DNA of 64,000 nt, from NCBI RefSeq assembly GCF_029688735.1, contig NZ_JARULD010000002.1, positions 124,001-188,000 of the forward strand, given 5' to 3'. The notes below the pieces were generated by a model that saw only the letters and a program-made list of their open reading frames with translations, was not told the origin of the DNA and made no database searches. Positions 43,170 through 54,144 of this stretch are shown in pieces; positions within the stretch are counted from its first letter, which is position 1, and the number at the start of each line of letters is the position of its first letter. Made by a program: the position numbers and the translations under genes. Source of the DNA: Qipengyuania flavescens. Lineage in GTDB: Bacteria; Pseudomonadota; Alphaproteobacteria; Sphingomonadales; Sphingomonadaceae.

Positions 43170-44099
43170 ATGGCCGACACACCGCTCATCCGCCTCGGAA
43201 CCCGCCAGTCGCCGCTCGCCATGGCGCAAGCGCACGAGACTCGCGCGCGTCTGTGTGCAGCGCATGGCTGGGACGAGGCGGCGGTCGAACTCGTGCCGGT
43301 GATTGCCAGCGGTGACAGGATACAGGACCGCCCGCTGGCCGAAATCGGGGGCAAGGCCCTGTGGACACGCGAACTCGATATATGGCTGGCGGAAGGCCGG
43401 ATCGACGCGGCGGTGCATTCGATGAAGGATGTCGAAACGCTGCGCCCCGAAACGCTGACGATCGCCGCGATACTGCCGCGCGCGGACAAGGCGGACGTGC
43501 TTCTCGGCGCGGCTTCGCTCGATACCATTCCCGAAGGCGCGCGGGTGGGGACGAGTGCGCCGCGCCGCGCGGCTCAGTTGCTGCATCGCCGGCCCGATCT
43601 CCGCGTGGTCGGCATTCGGGGCAACGTGGCGACACGCATGGCCAAGCTCGAGGGCGGAGAGGCCGATGCGACCTTTCTTGCGGCGGCAGGGCTGCAGCGC
43701 CTTGGTGAGGAGCAGGTCGGAACGCGGCTCATGCCCGAGGACTGGCTGCCCGCACCGGCACAGGCGGCGATCGGGATCGAATGCCGGGCCGACAATGCCA
43801 AGGCCCGCGACTATCTGGCAGCTATCGACCACGGGCCAAGCCATGCGGAAATCCTCGCCGAGCGTCGCCTACTGGAAGGGCTCGGCGGCGGCTGCAGCAG
43901 CCCGATCGCGGCGCTGACCACGACCGAAGGCGATACGCTGGCCCTGCGAGCGGCGATCTTCAGCGCCGACGGACGCGAGCGGATCGAGGACAGCGCCAGC
44001 TTTGCCAGCGACGATGCCGATGCGCCGCGCGAGCTGGCGGCGCGTTTGCTCGGTCGGGCGCCGCCTGCGGTGCGCGCGCTCTTCGAGGGCGGGGCGTGA
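43170..44099 (+). CDS. hemC: Porphobilinogen deaminase (hydroxymethylbilane synthase)
   Basis: HemC (309 residues) joins four porphobilinogens into hydroxymethylbilane. Motifs: IRLGTRQSPLAMAQA, VHSMKDVETL, and the dipyrromethane cofactor-carrying cysteine in GLGGGCSSPIAAL, which falls at Cys242 as in the E. coli enzyme. First gene of hemC-hemD-mitofilin; hemD starts inside its last codons (GTGA overlap). Only 46 bases separate it from tsaD, so both promoters must be packed there or inside the opposite gene. Confidence 0.96.
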   Translation: MADTPLIRLGTRQSPLAMAQAHETRARLCAAHGWDEAAVELVPVIASGDRIQDRPLAEIGGKALWTRELDIWLAEGRIDAAVHSMKDVETLRPETLTIAAILPRADKADVLLGAASLDTIPEGARVGTSAPRRAAQLLHRRPDLRVVGIRGNVATRMAKLEGGEADATFLAAAGLQRLGEEQVGTRLMPEDWLPAPAQAAIGIECRADNAKARDYLAAIDHGPSHAEILAERRLLEGLGGGCSSPIAALTTTEGDTLALRAAIFSADGRERIEDSASFASDDADAPRELAARLLGRAPPAVRALFEGGA

Positions 44100-44788
44100 A
44101 GCCACTCCTTCTTTTGCGACCCGAACCGGGCTGGACGGTGTCGGCGAAGACCGCTCGCGATATGGGCATGGAGGTGGTTGGCGCACCGCTGTTCGAGATC
44201 GAAACGGTTGCCTGGGACCCACCGGAGCAGGGCCAGTTCGACGGACTTCTGATCGGCAGCGCCAATGCCTTCCGCCATGCCGGCGACAGCCTTAAGCGTT
44301 ATGCGAAGCTGCCGGTTCACGTCGTCGGACAGGCGACTGCCGATGCTGCACGCAGCGCCGGACTGATGGTCGGACAAGTGGGCAAGGGCGGGCTTCAGTC
44401 CGTACTCGACCGGCTCGAAGGCCGCAAACTGCGCCTGCTGCGGCTAGCGGGCGAAGATCGGGTTCCGCTCAAGGCTCCCGAGGGGGTTCGTGTCGAGGCG
44501 CGGGTGGTCTATCGCGCCGTCCCGCAATCGCTGGAATTGCCCAAACCCTTGCTGCGCGGGACGGTCGTTGCCCTTCATTCGGGTGCCGCTGCCGAACGTT
44601 TCACGCAAGAATGCGACCGGCTGAAGGTCGACCGCACAAAGTTTATCGTCGTCGCAATCGGTTCGCGCGTTGCCGAAATGGTCGGCGAAGGCTGGGCCTC
44701 GGTCCACGTCGCCTGGACGCCCGACGATGGTGCAATGCTGGCCTTGGCGAAATCTTTGTGCCAAGAATCCTCGGACGGGGATGGATAG
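44096..44788 (+). CDS. hemD: Uroporphyrinogen-III synthase
   Basis: HemD (230 residues) cyclises hydroxymethylbilane to uroporphyrinogen III. Sequence conservation in this family is low, but the start LLLLRPEPGWTVSAKTA, the FDGLLIGSANAFRHAG segment (about 42-57) and the two-domain pattern with VALHSGAAAERF are typical, and the position after hemC settles it. The start is GTG 44096, overlapping the hemC TGA. Confidence 0.9.
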   Translation: MKPLLLLRPEPGWTVSAKTARDMGMEVVGAPLFEIETVAWDPPEQGQFDGLLIGSANAFRHAGDSLKRYAKLPVHVVGQATADAARSAGLMVGQVGKGGLQSVLDRLEGRKLRLLRLAGEDRVPLKAPEGVRVEARVVYRAVPQSLELPKPLLRGTVVALHSGAAAERFTQECDRLKVDRTKFIVVAIGSRVAEMVGEGWASVHVAWTPDDGAMLALAKSLCQESSDGDG

Positions 44789-44827
44789 GTCCGGAATACC
44801 GGGCATCGGGTCGCAGAACGGAAGTCG

Positions 44828-45718
44828 ATGAAAGAATTCACCAGCAGCTCGCGCAAGGGGCCGTCCGTGCGGCCCGTGCTCGCAGCGGTCCTTGCCTCTT
44901 TCCTGCTCGGCGGCGCCGTGGCGGGATACGCCGTCTACAAGATGCAGGACCGCGAGCCAGAGGTCGTGCAGCTGCCTCCGCCCTCGAATGCCGGCGAACC
45001 TTCCGCCGATCCATCCGCCTCGCCGACCCCGACGCCGTCTGCCACGGCTAGCCAGGCGGCGGAGCAGGCCGTCGCCCGTGTGGAAGAGCAGCAGGGCGGC
45101 ATCGACCAGCGGCTGGCCGCGGCGGAGCAACGACTCTCGCGGCTCGATCTGCAGGCACAGGCTGCGGCGGGCAATGCCGCGCGGGCAGAGGGACTGCTCA
45201 TCGCCTTTGCTACGCGGCGAGCGTTGGAGAAAGGCGCGGAACTTGGCTTCCTTGCCGACCAGCTGCGGCTCCGCTTCGGCGATGCCATGCCCAATGCGGT
45301 CGACACGCTGATCCGCACCAGCCGTAACCCGATCACGCTCGACGTTTTGATCGCGCGGCTCGAGGGTCTTGCGCCGCGCCTTGCCGAACCGTCGCAGGCT
45401 GGTGGCTTCGAGCGGTTTCAGGAAGAGCTCTCGCAGCTGTTCATTATCCGCAGCGAAAGCGCCCCGTCGCCGCAGCCCGAACGGCGGCTGGAACGCGCGC
45501 GTCTGTTCCTCGAGAGCGGACGGACGGAGGCGGCCATCGCCGAGGTACGCAATCTGCCGGGAGCGCAGAATGCGCGCAGCTGGATTCGCGATGCGGAGCG
45601 GTTCGCCGCCATGCAGCAGGCGCTCGACCTGATCGAAACGGCCGCCGTGCTGGAGCCCCGCCGCCTGCGCGACGGGGCGGGCAACCGGATCGAACAGCCG
45701 AGTCCGGTCGAAGAATAG
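44828..45718 (+). CDS. Mitofilin-like inner membrane protein of the hem operon
   Basis: This 296-residue protein has one N-terminal membrane helix (about residues 15-38), a Pro/Ser/Thr-rich spacer and a coiled-coil (VARVEEQQGGIDQRLAAAEQ onward, about 82-115). A helical C-terminal domain follows (RALEKGAELGFLADQLRLRF and on). This layout and the position after hemC-hemD match alphaproteobacterial mitofilin homologues, relatives of mitochondrial Mic60 that shape membranes at cristae junctions. Sequence identity in the family is low, so the call rests on architecture and synteny. It replaces HemX seen in gammaproteobacteria. Confidence 0.72.
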   Translation: MKEFTSSSRKGPSVRPVLAAVLASFLLGGAVAGYAVYKMQDREPEVVQLPPPSNAGEPSADPSASPTPTPSATASQAAEQAVARVEEQQGGIDQRLAAAEQRLSRLDLQAQAAAGNAARAEGLLIAFATRRALEKGAELGFLADQLRLRFGDAMPNAVDTLIRTSRNPITLDVLIARLEGLAPRLAEPSQAGGFERFQEELSQLFIIRSESAPSPQPERRLERARLFLESGRTEAAIAEVRNLPGAQNARSWIRDAERFAAMQQALDLIETAAVLEPRRLRDGAGNRIEQPSPVEE

Positions 45719-45724
45719 CCAGCT

Positions 45725-46948
45725 TTAAGCCTTCAGCATTTCCGGCAAATCGCCGGAGACCCCCCGCGCCTCGTCCATGAAGAAGCGCTTGAGCCAGCTC
45801 GACCGCTGGACCCCGGCCATACCGAAGCGGCGCAGTGCGCTCGCCGCCTTGCCGGGAACGCCGAAGAGCCGCGTCAGACTGTCGGTTGCGCCCATGACCA
45901 TCAGCGAATCGAGTGCGCGCCATTCCTCGTATTTCTTCAGGACCTGCGCATCGCCGAGATCGAGGCCGAGCCGCAGCGCCTCGTCCAGCACTTCGACCAG
46001 CGCACCCACATCGCGCAGGCCGAGATTGAGGCCCTGTCCGGCGATCGGATGCATGCCGTGGGCGCTGTCGCCCACCAGCGCCAGGCGGTCCTCCACGATG
46101 CGCGCCGTGTGCTGGAAACTAAGCGGATAGGAAGAGCGCCGGCTGTTGAGCGCCAGCTCGCCCAGCAGATCGCCCATGCGCTTGCGGATTTCCGCAAGGA
46201 AGGCGCGGTCGGACAGCTTGAGGACGCCGGCGGCATCCTTCTCGTCCACCGTCCAGACCAGCGCGCTGCGGTGCGTGCCGTCCGGCCTGTCGAGCATCGG
46301 AAGGAGCGCGAAGGGGCCTTCGGGATAGAATATTTCCCAGGCGACATTCTCGTGCGGTTTGGTGTGATCCAGCCCTGCGATGATCGCGCGGTGGCTGTAA
46401 TCCCAGCTCGCCATCTTGAGCCCGGCATCCTCGCGCGAGGGAGAACCGCGGCCTTCCGCGCCGACCATCAGCGCGGCCTTCAGCACCGTCCCGTCGCCCA
46501 GCGTCGCCGAAACGCCGAACTCGCCGCGATCCCGGGCGACGACATCGACCGGGGCGTGCCAGGAAATGAGCGGTTCCTTCGCCGCCGCCTCGTGCAGCGC
46601 GAGGCGCAGTTGGCGGTTGGCGAACATACGGCCGAGCGTGCCCTCGTGCGGTTCGGGCCGGAAGTCGAGCTGGCCGGGCTTCATCTGGTCGACCACTGCA
46701 ATGGCGGCGATGTCACAGCCATGCGGTTCGAGTACGTCTTCCACCCCGATCTTGCGGAACAGGCGCCAGCTGGCCGTCGATATGGCGGAGGCTCGCCCGT
46801 CGAAGCCTTCCGCCGTCAGCGAGGCCGGATCGGCGCGGTCGACGAGATGGCTCGAAATGCCCTTGCTCGCCGCGGCCAGCGCCAGCGTCATCCCGACCAG
46901 ACCCCCGCCGAGGATCAGCAGATCGCGAGTGTCGTTTGCCTGTGTCAC
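45725..46948 (-). CDS. UbiH/UbiF/Coq6-family FAD-dependent hydroxylase
   Basis: This 407-residue flavoprotein monooxygenase of the ubiquinone biosynthesis hydroxylase family has the N-terminal FAD motif LLILGGGLVGMTLALAAASK (GxGxxG variant) and a mid-protein VGAEGRGSPSRE. The C-terminal ALVGDSAHGMHPIAGQGLNLGLRDVGAL, quoted here in part, is the second FAD motif and is highly typical. It would hydroxylate the ubiquinone ring, but C5, C6 and C1 specificity cannot be decided by eye. The start is GTG 46948. It is divergent from the DsbD-like gene. Confidence 0.87.
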   Translation of the reverse strand: MTQANDTRDLLILGGGLVGMTLALAAASKGISSHLVDRADPASLTAEGFDGRASAISTASWRLFRKIGVEDVLEPHGCDIAAIAVVDQMKPGQLDFRPEPHEGTLGRMFANRQLRLALHEAAAKEPLISWHAPVDVVARDRGEFGVSATLGDGTVLKAALMVGAEGRGSPSREDAGLKMASWDYSHRAIIAGLDHTKPHENVAWEIFYPEGPFALLPMLDRPDGTHRSALVWTVDEKDAAGVLKLSDRAFLAEIRKRMGDLLGELALNSRRSSYPLSFQHTARIVEDRLALVGDSAHGMHPIAGQGLNLGLRDVGALVEVLDEALRLGLDLGDAQVLKKYEEWRALDSLMVMGATDSLTRLFGVPGKAASALRRFGMAGVQRSSWLKRFFMDEARGVSGDLPEMLKA

Positions 46949-47016
46949 GTTTCAGCGCCTCGTTGCGAATAGCCTGTCATGGCCCTAGATGCGCATCCGT
47001 GGACGAAGCAAGGACA

Positions 47017-49086
47017 ATGACCGGTTTGCGCGCCTTTCTGGGTGCCCTGCTTTTAGCTGTCCTTGCGCTTTTCGCCGTGCCTGCCGCTGCGCAATCGCAG
47101 CCCGGCGGACCGAACGATATCGCGGTCGAGATATTCTCCGACCGACAGCAGCGCGCCGAGGACGGCTCCGTCCAGATGACCGTCGCGCTGCGCTTCACGC
47201 CGCGATCCAAGGAATGGCACGGTTATTGGTCAAATCCCGGCGATGCCGGGCTCGGCATGCAGGTCGAGTGGTCCTGGCCCGAGGAGTGGTTCGGCGAAGC
47301 GCAATATCCGCTGCCCAAGCGCCTCGTCATCGCCGACCTCATGAACCACGTCTATGAAGGCGAGTATGCGGTTCTCTATCCGGTCACGATCCCTGCCGAT
47401 GTAGCCTTGGACGATCTCGGCCCCCTCGAAGCGACGGTCGACTACCTTGCCTGCACCGATGTGATCTGCGTGCCGCAGACCGCGCAGGTGCGGCTGACGG
47501 CGGAGCGAACGGGTGCTTGGCTCGACCGTTGGCGCGCCGATGTGGTCCCGCCGCTCGGCACTGAGGCAGGGTTCGAGATCGCCGGGGATCGACTGCGGAT
47601 CGGCATACCGCTTCCTGCAGCGAGCGATCTTGGCGATGTGCATGCGTTTCTCGCGACGAGTGATCTCGGTGGCGGCAAACGGCCTCGCTATGCCGCGGTC
47701 CAGACCTTCGTGCGCGAGGGCGATTTGCTGGTCGCCGAAATCCCCTTGCAGCAAACACCGCTCGCCGATGAGACCGGCGCACCAAACCGGGTCGAAGGTA
47801 TCCTCGATCTCGGAAACGGGCGCGGCGTAAGCTTTACGGCGACACCATCGGATGTACCGCTCGAAGGCGTTAAGCCGATCCGCAGCGGCGCGGCCACGCC
47901 GAAGCTTTGGCAATTGCTGCTCGCCGCGCTGGCCGGCGGACTACTGCTCAACATCATGCCCTGCGTGTTCCCGATCCTCAGCCTGAAGGCGCTGGCGCTG
48001 GCCAAGGCCGGCGGGGAGCAGGCGTCGGCGCGCTCCGATGCGCTGGCCTATACGGCGGGAGTCGTGCTGGCCTGCGCCGGGCTGGGCTTGCTCATTCTCG
48101 CCTTGCGGTCCGCGGGCGAGCAGGTCGGCTGGGCCTTCCAGTTGCAGGAGCCGGTCGTTCTGGTCGGGCTGTTCCTGCTCGCCCTAGCGATAACCGCCAA
48201 TTTCCTCGGCCTGTTCGACGTGCCCGGTCTTGCCGTATCGGGCCACGGCCCCTCGCGCGGCGGTTCGTTCGCAACAGGCCTGCTCGCAGCCTTCGTCGCG
48301 ACGCCATGCACGGGGCCATTCATGGCGCTGGCGCTGGGTGCGGCGCTGGTGATCCCGCCACTCGACGGCCTGCTTGTCTTCGTCGCACTAGGCGTGGGGC
48401 TCGCGCTGCCTTTCCTCCTGATCGGGTTCGTCCCCGCGCTCCGCAGGCGCTTGCCGAAGCCGGGTCCGTGGATGGAGCGCTTCCGCCGCTGGATGGCGCT
48501 GCCGATGGGGCTGACGGCGCTCGCACTGGGCTGGTTACTCTGGCGCGTCGGCGGCTGGGAATACCTCGCGCTGGTCGGGGCTGTCGGCATCTTCGCGGTG
48601 CTCGGCCTCGCGCTGGTCGGCCTGTTCCAGCGCCGTGGGCGGAGCGGAGCGGGCGTCGTCGCTGTCGCCCTCGTCGCGGTGCTCGCGCTGGGGACTGCGC
48701 TTTTGCCGGCTCCGCAAGCTCAGGCGAACAGTCCCGAAAGCCTACTCGATCCTGTCGCGTTCTCCGAAACCGCGCTCGCCGATGCGCGGGCGAGCGGACG
48801 GCCGGTATTCGTCTGGTTCACCGCCGACTGGTGCGTCACCTGCAAGGTCAACGAGAGCGTTGCGATCGAACGGGAGACAACACGAGCAGCCTTCGAGGAC
48901 GCAGGCGTCGTCGCCATCCGAGCCGACTGGACCCGACGCGACGAGGAAATTTCGCGTATCCTGACGCGGCAGGGCGCGGCGGGCGTCCCACTATATCTCT
49001 GGTACGAACCCGGTGCCGATGCCGAGCAATTGCCGCAAGTTCTTACGCCGGACCTTCTGGTTCGGAAGGCGCAGGCTCCGCGCTAG
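47017..49086 (+). CDS. DsbD/ScsB-like thiol:disulfide interchange protein
   Basis: This 689-residue membrane protein moves reducing power from the cytoplasm to the periplasm. It has a signal peptide, a periplasmic N-terminal domain (about 30-280) with the cysteine pair LACTDVIC, and an eight-helix membrane domain with NIMPCVFPILSLKALAL and FVATPCTGPFM, the two redox cysteines. The C-terminal thioredoxin domain has WCVTCK (about 605-610). The long N-terminal domain points to the ScsB-like group rather than classical DsbD. Start ATG 47017 after AGGA. Its 3' end overlaps the opposing lipoprotein gene by 44 bases. Confidence 0.9.
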   Translation: MTGLRAFLGALLLAVLALFAVPAAAQSQPGGPNDIAVEIFSDRQQRAEDGSVQMTVALRFTPRSKEWHGYWSNPGDAGLGMQVEWSWPEEWFGEAQYPLPKRLVIADLMNHVYEGEYAVLYPVTIPADVALDDLGPLEATVDYLACTDVICVPQTAQVRLTAERTGAWLDRWRADVVPPLGTEAGFEIAGDRLRIGIPLPAASDLGDVHAFLATSDLGGGKRPRYAAVQTFVREGDLLVAEIPLQQTPLADETGAPNRVEGILDLGNGRGVSFTATPSDVPLEGVKPIRSGAATPKLWQLLLAALAGGLLLNIMPCVFPILSLKALALAKAGGEQASARSDALAYTAGVVLACAGLGLLILALRSAGEQVGWAFQLQEPVVLVGLFLLALAITANFLGLFDVPGLAVSGHGPSRGGSFATGLLAAFVATPCTGPFMALALGAALVIPPLDGLLVFVALGVGLALPFLLIGFVPALRRRLPKPGPWMERFRRWMALPMGLTALALGWLLWRVGGWEYLALVGAVGIFAVLGLALVGLFQRRGRSGAGVVAVALVAVLALGTALLPAPQAQANSPESLLDPVAFSETALADARASGRPVFVWFTADWCVTCKVNESVAIERETTRAAFEDAGVVAIRADWTRRDEEISRILTRQGAAGVPLYLWYEPGADAEQLPQVLTPDLLVRKAQAPR

Positions 49087-49624
49087 TTTCCTCGGGTTGG
49101 GCGTCGTTTTGCAAACGACAACGCTCCACCAGCTCGCCCGGCAGTGCACTCGGGTTGAGGATCAGGCTTCCCGCACCCGGCACGGTCGCTTCGACCTGCC
49201 GCGTGCCGGTGAGCACATCGAGCGCCGGGTCCTCGGCCTCGACTGCGCCTTCCCATCGCCAGACTTCGCCGCGCTCAATCGCATCGATTTTGAGCCGCGA
49301 GACATGGCCGTTGCCGATCAGTGCCAGTATCGCCTTCGCATGGGCATCGGCCCTGGCAAAGCGCGTGTAGGCGACCAGCGGCAGGCCGCCCTGGTCGGTG
49401 CACTCGAGCGCGAAAAACGGTCGCTCGCCCGGTTTGCCGTAGAGCAATCGGTCGGCATTGTCCGTCGCGGCCCACACCGCACCTTCGGTATCGGGAGACC
49501 GGATCGGTTCGGACGGCGCCTCGGCGCGCGGCGCAATGCGCGTGCGCTCGGTATATTCGTCCGAGGCCGGCGGCTTGCAGGCTGCCAGCGCGAGGATGAA
49601 TAGCGGTGCAAGGGTGCGAACCAT
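49043..49624 (-). CDS. Hypothetical lipoprotein
   Basis: This 193-residue protein has a lipoprotein signal (MVRTLAPLFILALAACKPP, Cys16). The mature part begins with a low-complexity Pro/Glu/Arg stretch, then a beta-rich region (AVWAATDNADRLLYGKPGER, later LECTDQGGLPLVAYTRF) and an acidic C-terminal tail. Family not recognised. Its last 44 bases overlap the end of the DsbD-like gene on the other strand. It lies downstream of the S10 peptidase start and could share that transcript. Confidence 0.65.
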   Translation of the reverse strand: MVRTLAPLFILALAACKPPASDEYTERTRIAPRAEAPSEPIRSPDTEGAVWAATDNADRLLYGKPGERPFFALECTDQGGLPLVAYTRFARADAHAKAILALIGNGHVSRLKIDAIERGEVWRWEGAVEAEDPALDVLTGTRQVEATVPGAGSLILNPSALPGELVERCRLQNDAQPEETSAEPAPSEPEGPA

Positions 49625-49679
49625 CGCTGCGGCTATGGCACAGCGCTTCGCACGATCAAGCGGAGAGGCAAAACTGTCC

Positions 49680-51170
49680 TCAGCGCTCGCGAATGAAAGC
49701 GCGGATGTCGGCCGAAAGCTTCGCCCGGTCCTCGTCGCGCACATACATCATGTGGCCCGCATCGTAATAGCGGAAGGTCAGCCGGTCCTGCGGGATGCCG
49801 AAGCGGTTGAGCGAATATTCCGCGCCGAAGAAGGGCGTCGCGAAATCGTACCACCCCTGCGCGTTGAACAGGCGCAGTTGCGAATTCTCGCGCATGGCTT
49901 TGCCGATGAAGGGCGCGACGTTGAGATAGGCATTCCGGCCACCGCCCAGCGACCAGTCCCAATTACGGCCCGGTTCGCTGCCGATGGACTGGTATTCGCG
50001 GTCGGTTTCGAAGCCCAGCCCCTCGCGCAGCCATTCGTTGATGGCGGCGGTGTAGCCTGCGTCAATGCCATAGAAGCTGGGGTCGTTGTCGGGTGTCTCG
50101 CCCGCATTGTCGAAATCCGTTCCCGTGTAGCGTGCATCGAGCCGACCGATGGTCAGCCCCCGATCGCGCAGCAGTTCCTTGTAAAAGCGCTGGCTGGTAA
50201 CGCGCAAATTGGCCTGGTCAAGATAGGTCTCCGACAGGCCGGTCAGCCGTGAGAGTTCCGCGCGCACTGCGGCGCGTTCCGCATCGGGCAGGTCCTGCCC
50301 CTTGAGCAGCGCAGTGGCGAAGGGGCCGATGGCGAACTGTCTCGCTTCCTCGGCGATCGCTTCGACCGACGGCGCCTGCACCTTGCCATGGTAGTAGGCC
50401 GCAGCGGCCATGTTCGGCAGGGTGACGATATAGGCCATCTCGTTGCCCGGCGTCGGCTCGCGCGCCGCGAAGTCGAGGATGGTGGACACGAGGATCAATC
50501 CGTTGAGGCCGACATCGTTGAAGGTGCCGCCTTCCAGCTCGTCCACCACCATGGCGGTGCGCGTCGTGCCGTAGCTCTCACCGCCGAGGTATTTCGGGCT
50601 GTTCCAGCGGCCATTGTCGTTGATCCAACGACGGATCACCTCGGCAACGGCCTGCGCATCCTGGCGCAAGCCGTAATATTTCTCGGGATCGGTGCCTTGG
50701 GTCAGATGGCTGAAACCCGTGCCCGGCGGATCGATGAAGACGAGGTCCGCCACGTCCAGCAGGCTGTCCGGATTGTCGAGCAGCGGGTAGGGCGGCGCAC
50801 CGTCGTCGCGCGCATCGGAGGGGATGGCGACGCGTTTCGGCCCCCATGCGCCCATCTGTAGCCAGACCGAGCCCGACCCCGGCCCGCCATTGTAGATAAA
50901 GAACACCGGCCGCGAAGTGTCGCGGGGATTTTTGACGTAGCTGGTGGTGACGATGACAGCTTCGGGCTTGCCCTCGTCGCTCTCCAGCACGGTTTCTCTC
51001 ACCGTGGCCCGGTAGGCGATGCGCTGGCCGCCAAAGGTGCCGGTCAGATTGCGCGTGCGCACCTGGGGATCGACAGGCGCTCCAGTCTCGGCTTCGGAAG
51101 GGTTGTCCAGCGCCGACAGCGGCAAGGGAAGGGCGAGCGATGCGGCGGCAGCCAGGAGCAAATGTCTCAT
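49680..51170 (-). CDS. Serine carboxypeptidase-like peptidase (S10 family)
   Basis: This 496-residue secreted enzyme with an N-terminal signal peptide (RHLLLAAAASLALPLPLSA). S10 hallmarks: the oxyanion segment FFIYNGGPGSGSVWLQMG (about 91-108), catalytic Ser in YLGGESYGTTR (about 196-206), catalytic Asp region GWYDFATPFFGAEY and His in YYDAGHMMYV near the C-terminus. It would remove C-terminal residues from peptides in the periplasm. Substrate not predicted. Confidence 0.88.
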   Translation of the reverse strand: MRHLLLAAAASLALPLPLSALDNPSEAETGAPVDPQVRTRNLTGTFGGQRIAYRATVRETVLESDEGKPEAVIVTTSYVKNPRDTSRPVFFIYNGGPGSGSVWLQMGAWGPKRVAIPSDARDDGAPPYPLLDNPDSLLDVADLVFIDPPGTGFSHLTQGTDPEKYYGLRQDAQAVAEVIRRWINDNGRWNSPKYLGGESYGTTRTAMVVDELEGGTFNDVGLNGLILVSTILDFAAREPTPGNEMAYIVTLPNMAAAAYYHGKVQAPSVEAIAEEARQFAIGPFATALLKGQDLPDAERAAVRAELSRLTGLSETYLDQANLRVTSQRFYKELLRDRGLTIGRLDARYTGTDFDNAGETPDNDPSFYGIDAGYTAAINEWLREGLGFETDREYQSIGSEPGRNWDWSLGGGRNAYLNVAPFIGKAMRENSQLRLFNAQGWYDFATPFFGAEYSLNRFGIPQDRLTFRYYDAGHMMYVRDEDRAKLSADIRAFIRER

Positions 51171-51220
51171 GCGCCCGGCTATGCCGCCTTCACCGCATTA
51201 CGTAAATGCGCTTCGCCCGC

Positions 51221-51769
51221 TTAGGAACTCGACATGCAGGCATCGAGCGCGGCGGTCAGCTGCTCCGAGGCTGGCACGGTGATCGAACGCTCGCCCAGCG
51301 TCAGCGTGGTCGGCGTAGTCGCACCGGCCAGCAGCATGTAGGCCTCGCTGCCTTGCGGCACATCGCCCTGCCAGATTGCGTCGGGCCCGAGGACGCTGGC
51401 AACGCCTTCGACTGCGACTTCGGCAGTTTCGTCGCCATTGCGGATCGCGAGCGTTTCGGTCGCATCGGCAGTCGCCTGCTCGATCCACTGGAAGACCAGC
51501 GTCTCCTCGCCAGTCACAGCGCCATTGCAGGAGAAGGAAATCACGCCTTCGCTTTCCGCCGTGCCGTAGAGCGCGGTGCGGGTCGACGGCTTGTAGAACC
51601 AGCGCCGGCCTTCTTCGTCGAATTCGATATTCTCGCCCGAGCGCGGGCCTTCGATGGGCCGGTTCTCGGCAATGGCAGCCGCTTCTTCGCTGACATCGCC
51701 ATCGCCTTCACCGGAATCACCACACGCAGCGAGGGCCAGCACGGCAACGGAAGCAAGCAGGATACGCAT
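51221..51769 (-). CDS. Hypothetical lipoprotein
   Basis: This 182-residue lipoprotein has the signal MRILLASVAVLALAACGDSG (Cys16). An acidic segment and a beta-rich region follow (EEGRRWFYKPSTRTALYGTA, then ISFSCNGAVTGEETLVFQWI). It resembles in outline the lipoprotein at 49043-49624 (Tyr-Gly repeat region followed by a Cys strand and a damage-like 'FALEC'/'SFSCN' strand), so the two may be distant paralogues flanking the S10 peptidase. Function unknown. ATG 51769 is preferred over the longer frame. Confidence 0.65.
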   Translation of the reverse strand: MRILLASVAVLALAACGDSGEGDGDVSEEAAAIAENRPIEGPRSGENIEFDEEGRRWFYKPSTRTALYGTAESEGVISFSCNGAVTGEETLVFQWIEQATADATETLAIRNGDETAEVAVEGVASVLGPDAIWQGDVPQGSEAYMLLAGATTPTTLTLGERSITVPASEQLTAALDACMSSS

Positions 51770-51850
51770 CGTAATCTCCGAATAGTTCGCTGGATAAACT
51801 CGGGCAAAGCGCATCGGGTTCCAAAAACGATGGTTAATCAGGTGTTTACC

Positions 51851-54046
<2,196 letters not shown>

Positions 54047-54144
54047 GCGCGCACATATGGGGAACGGCGGCGCGGCGATCAACGCCCGGTTGCGCGAAGC
54101 GTCATGGCTGCTAGCTTGCGGTGCTCATCAGGGGAGAATTGGCC

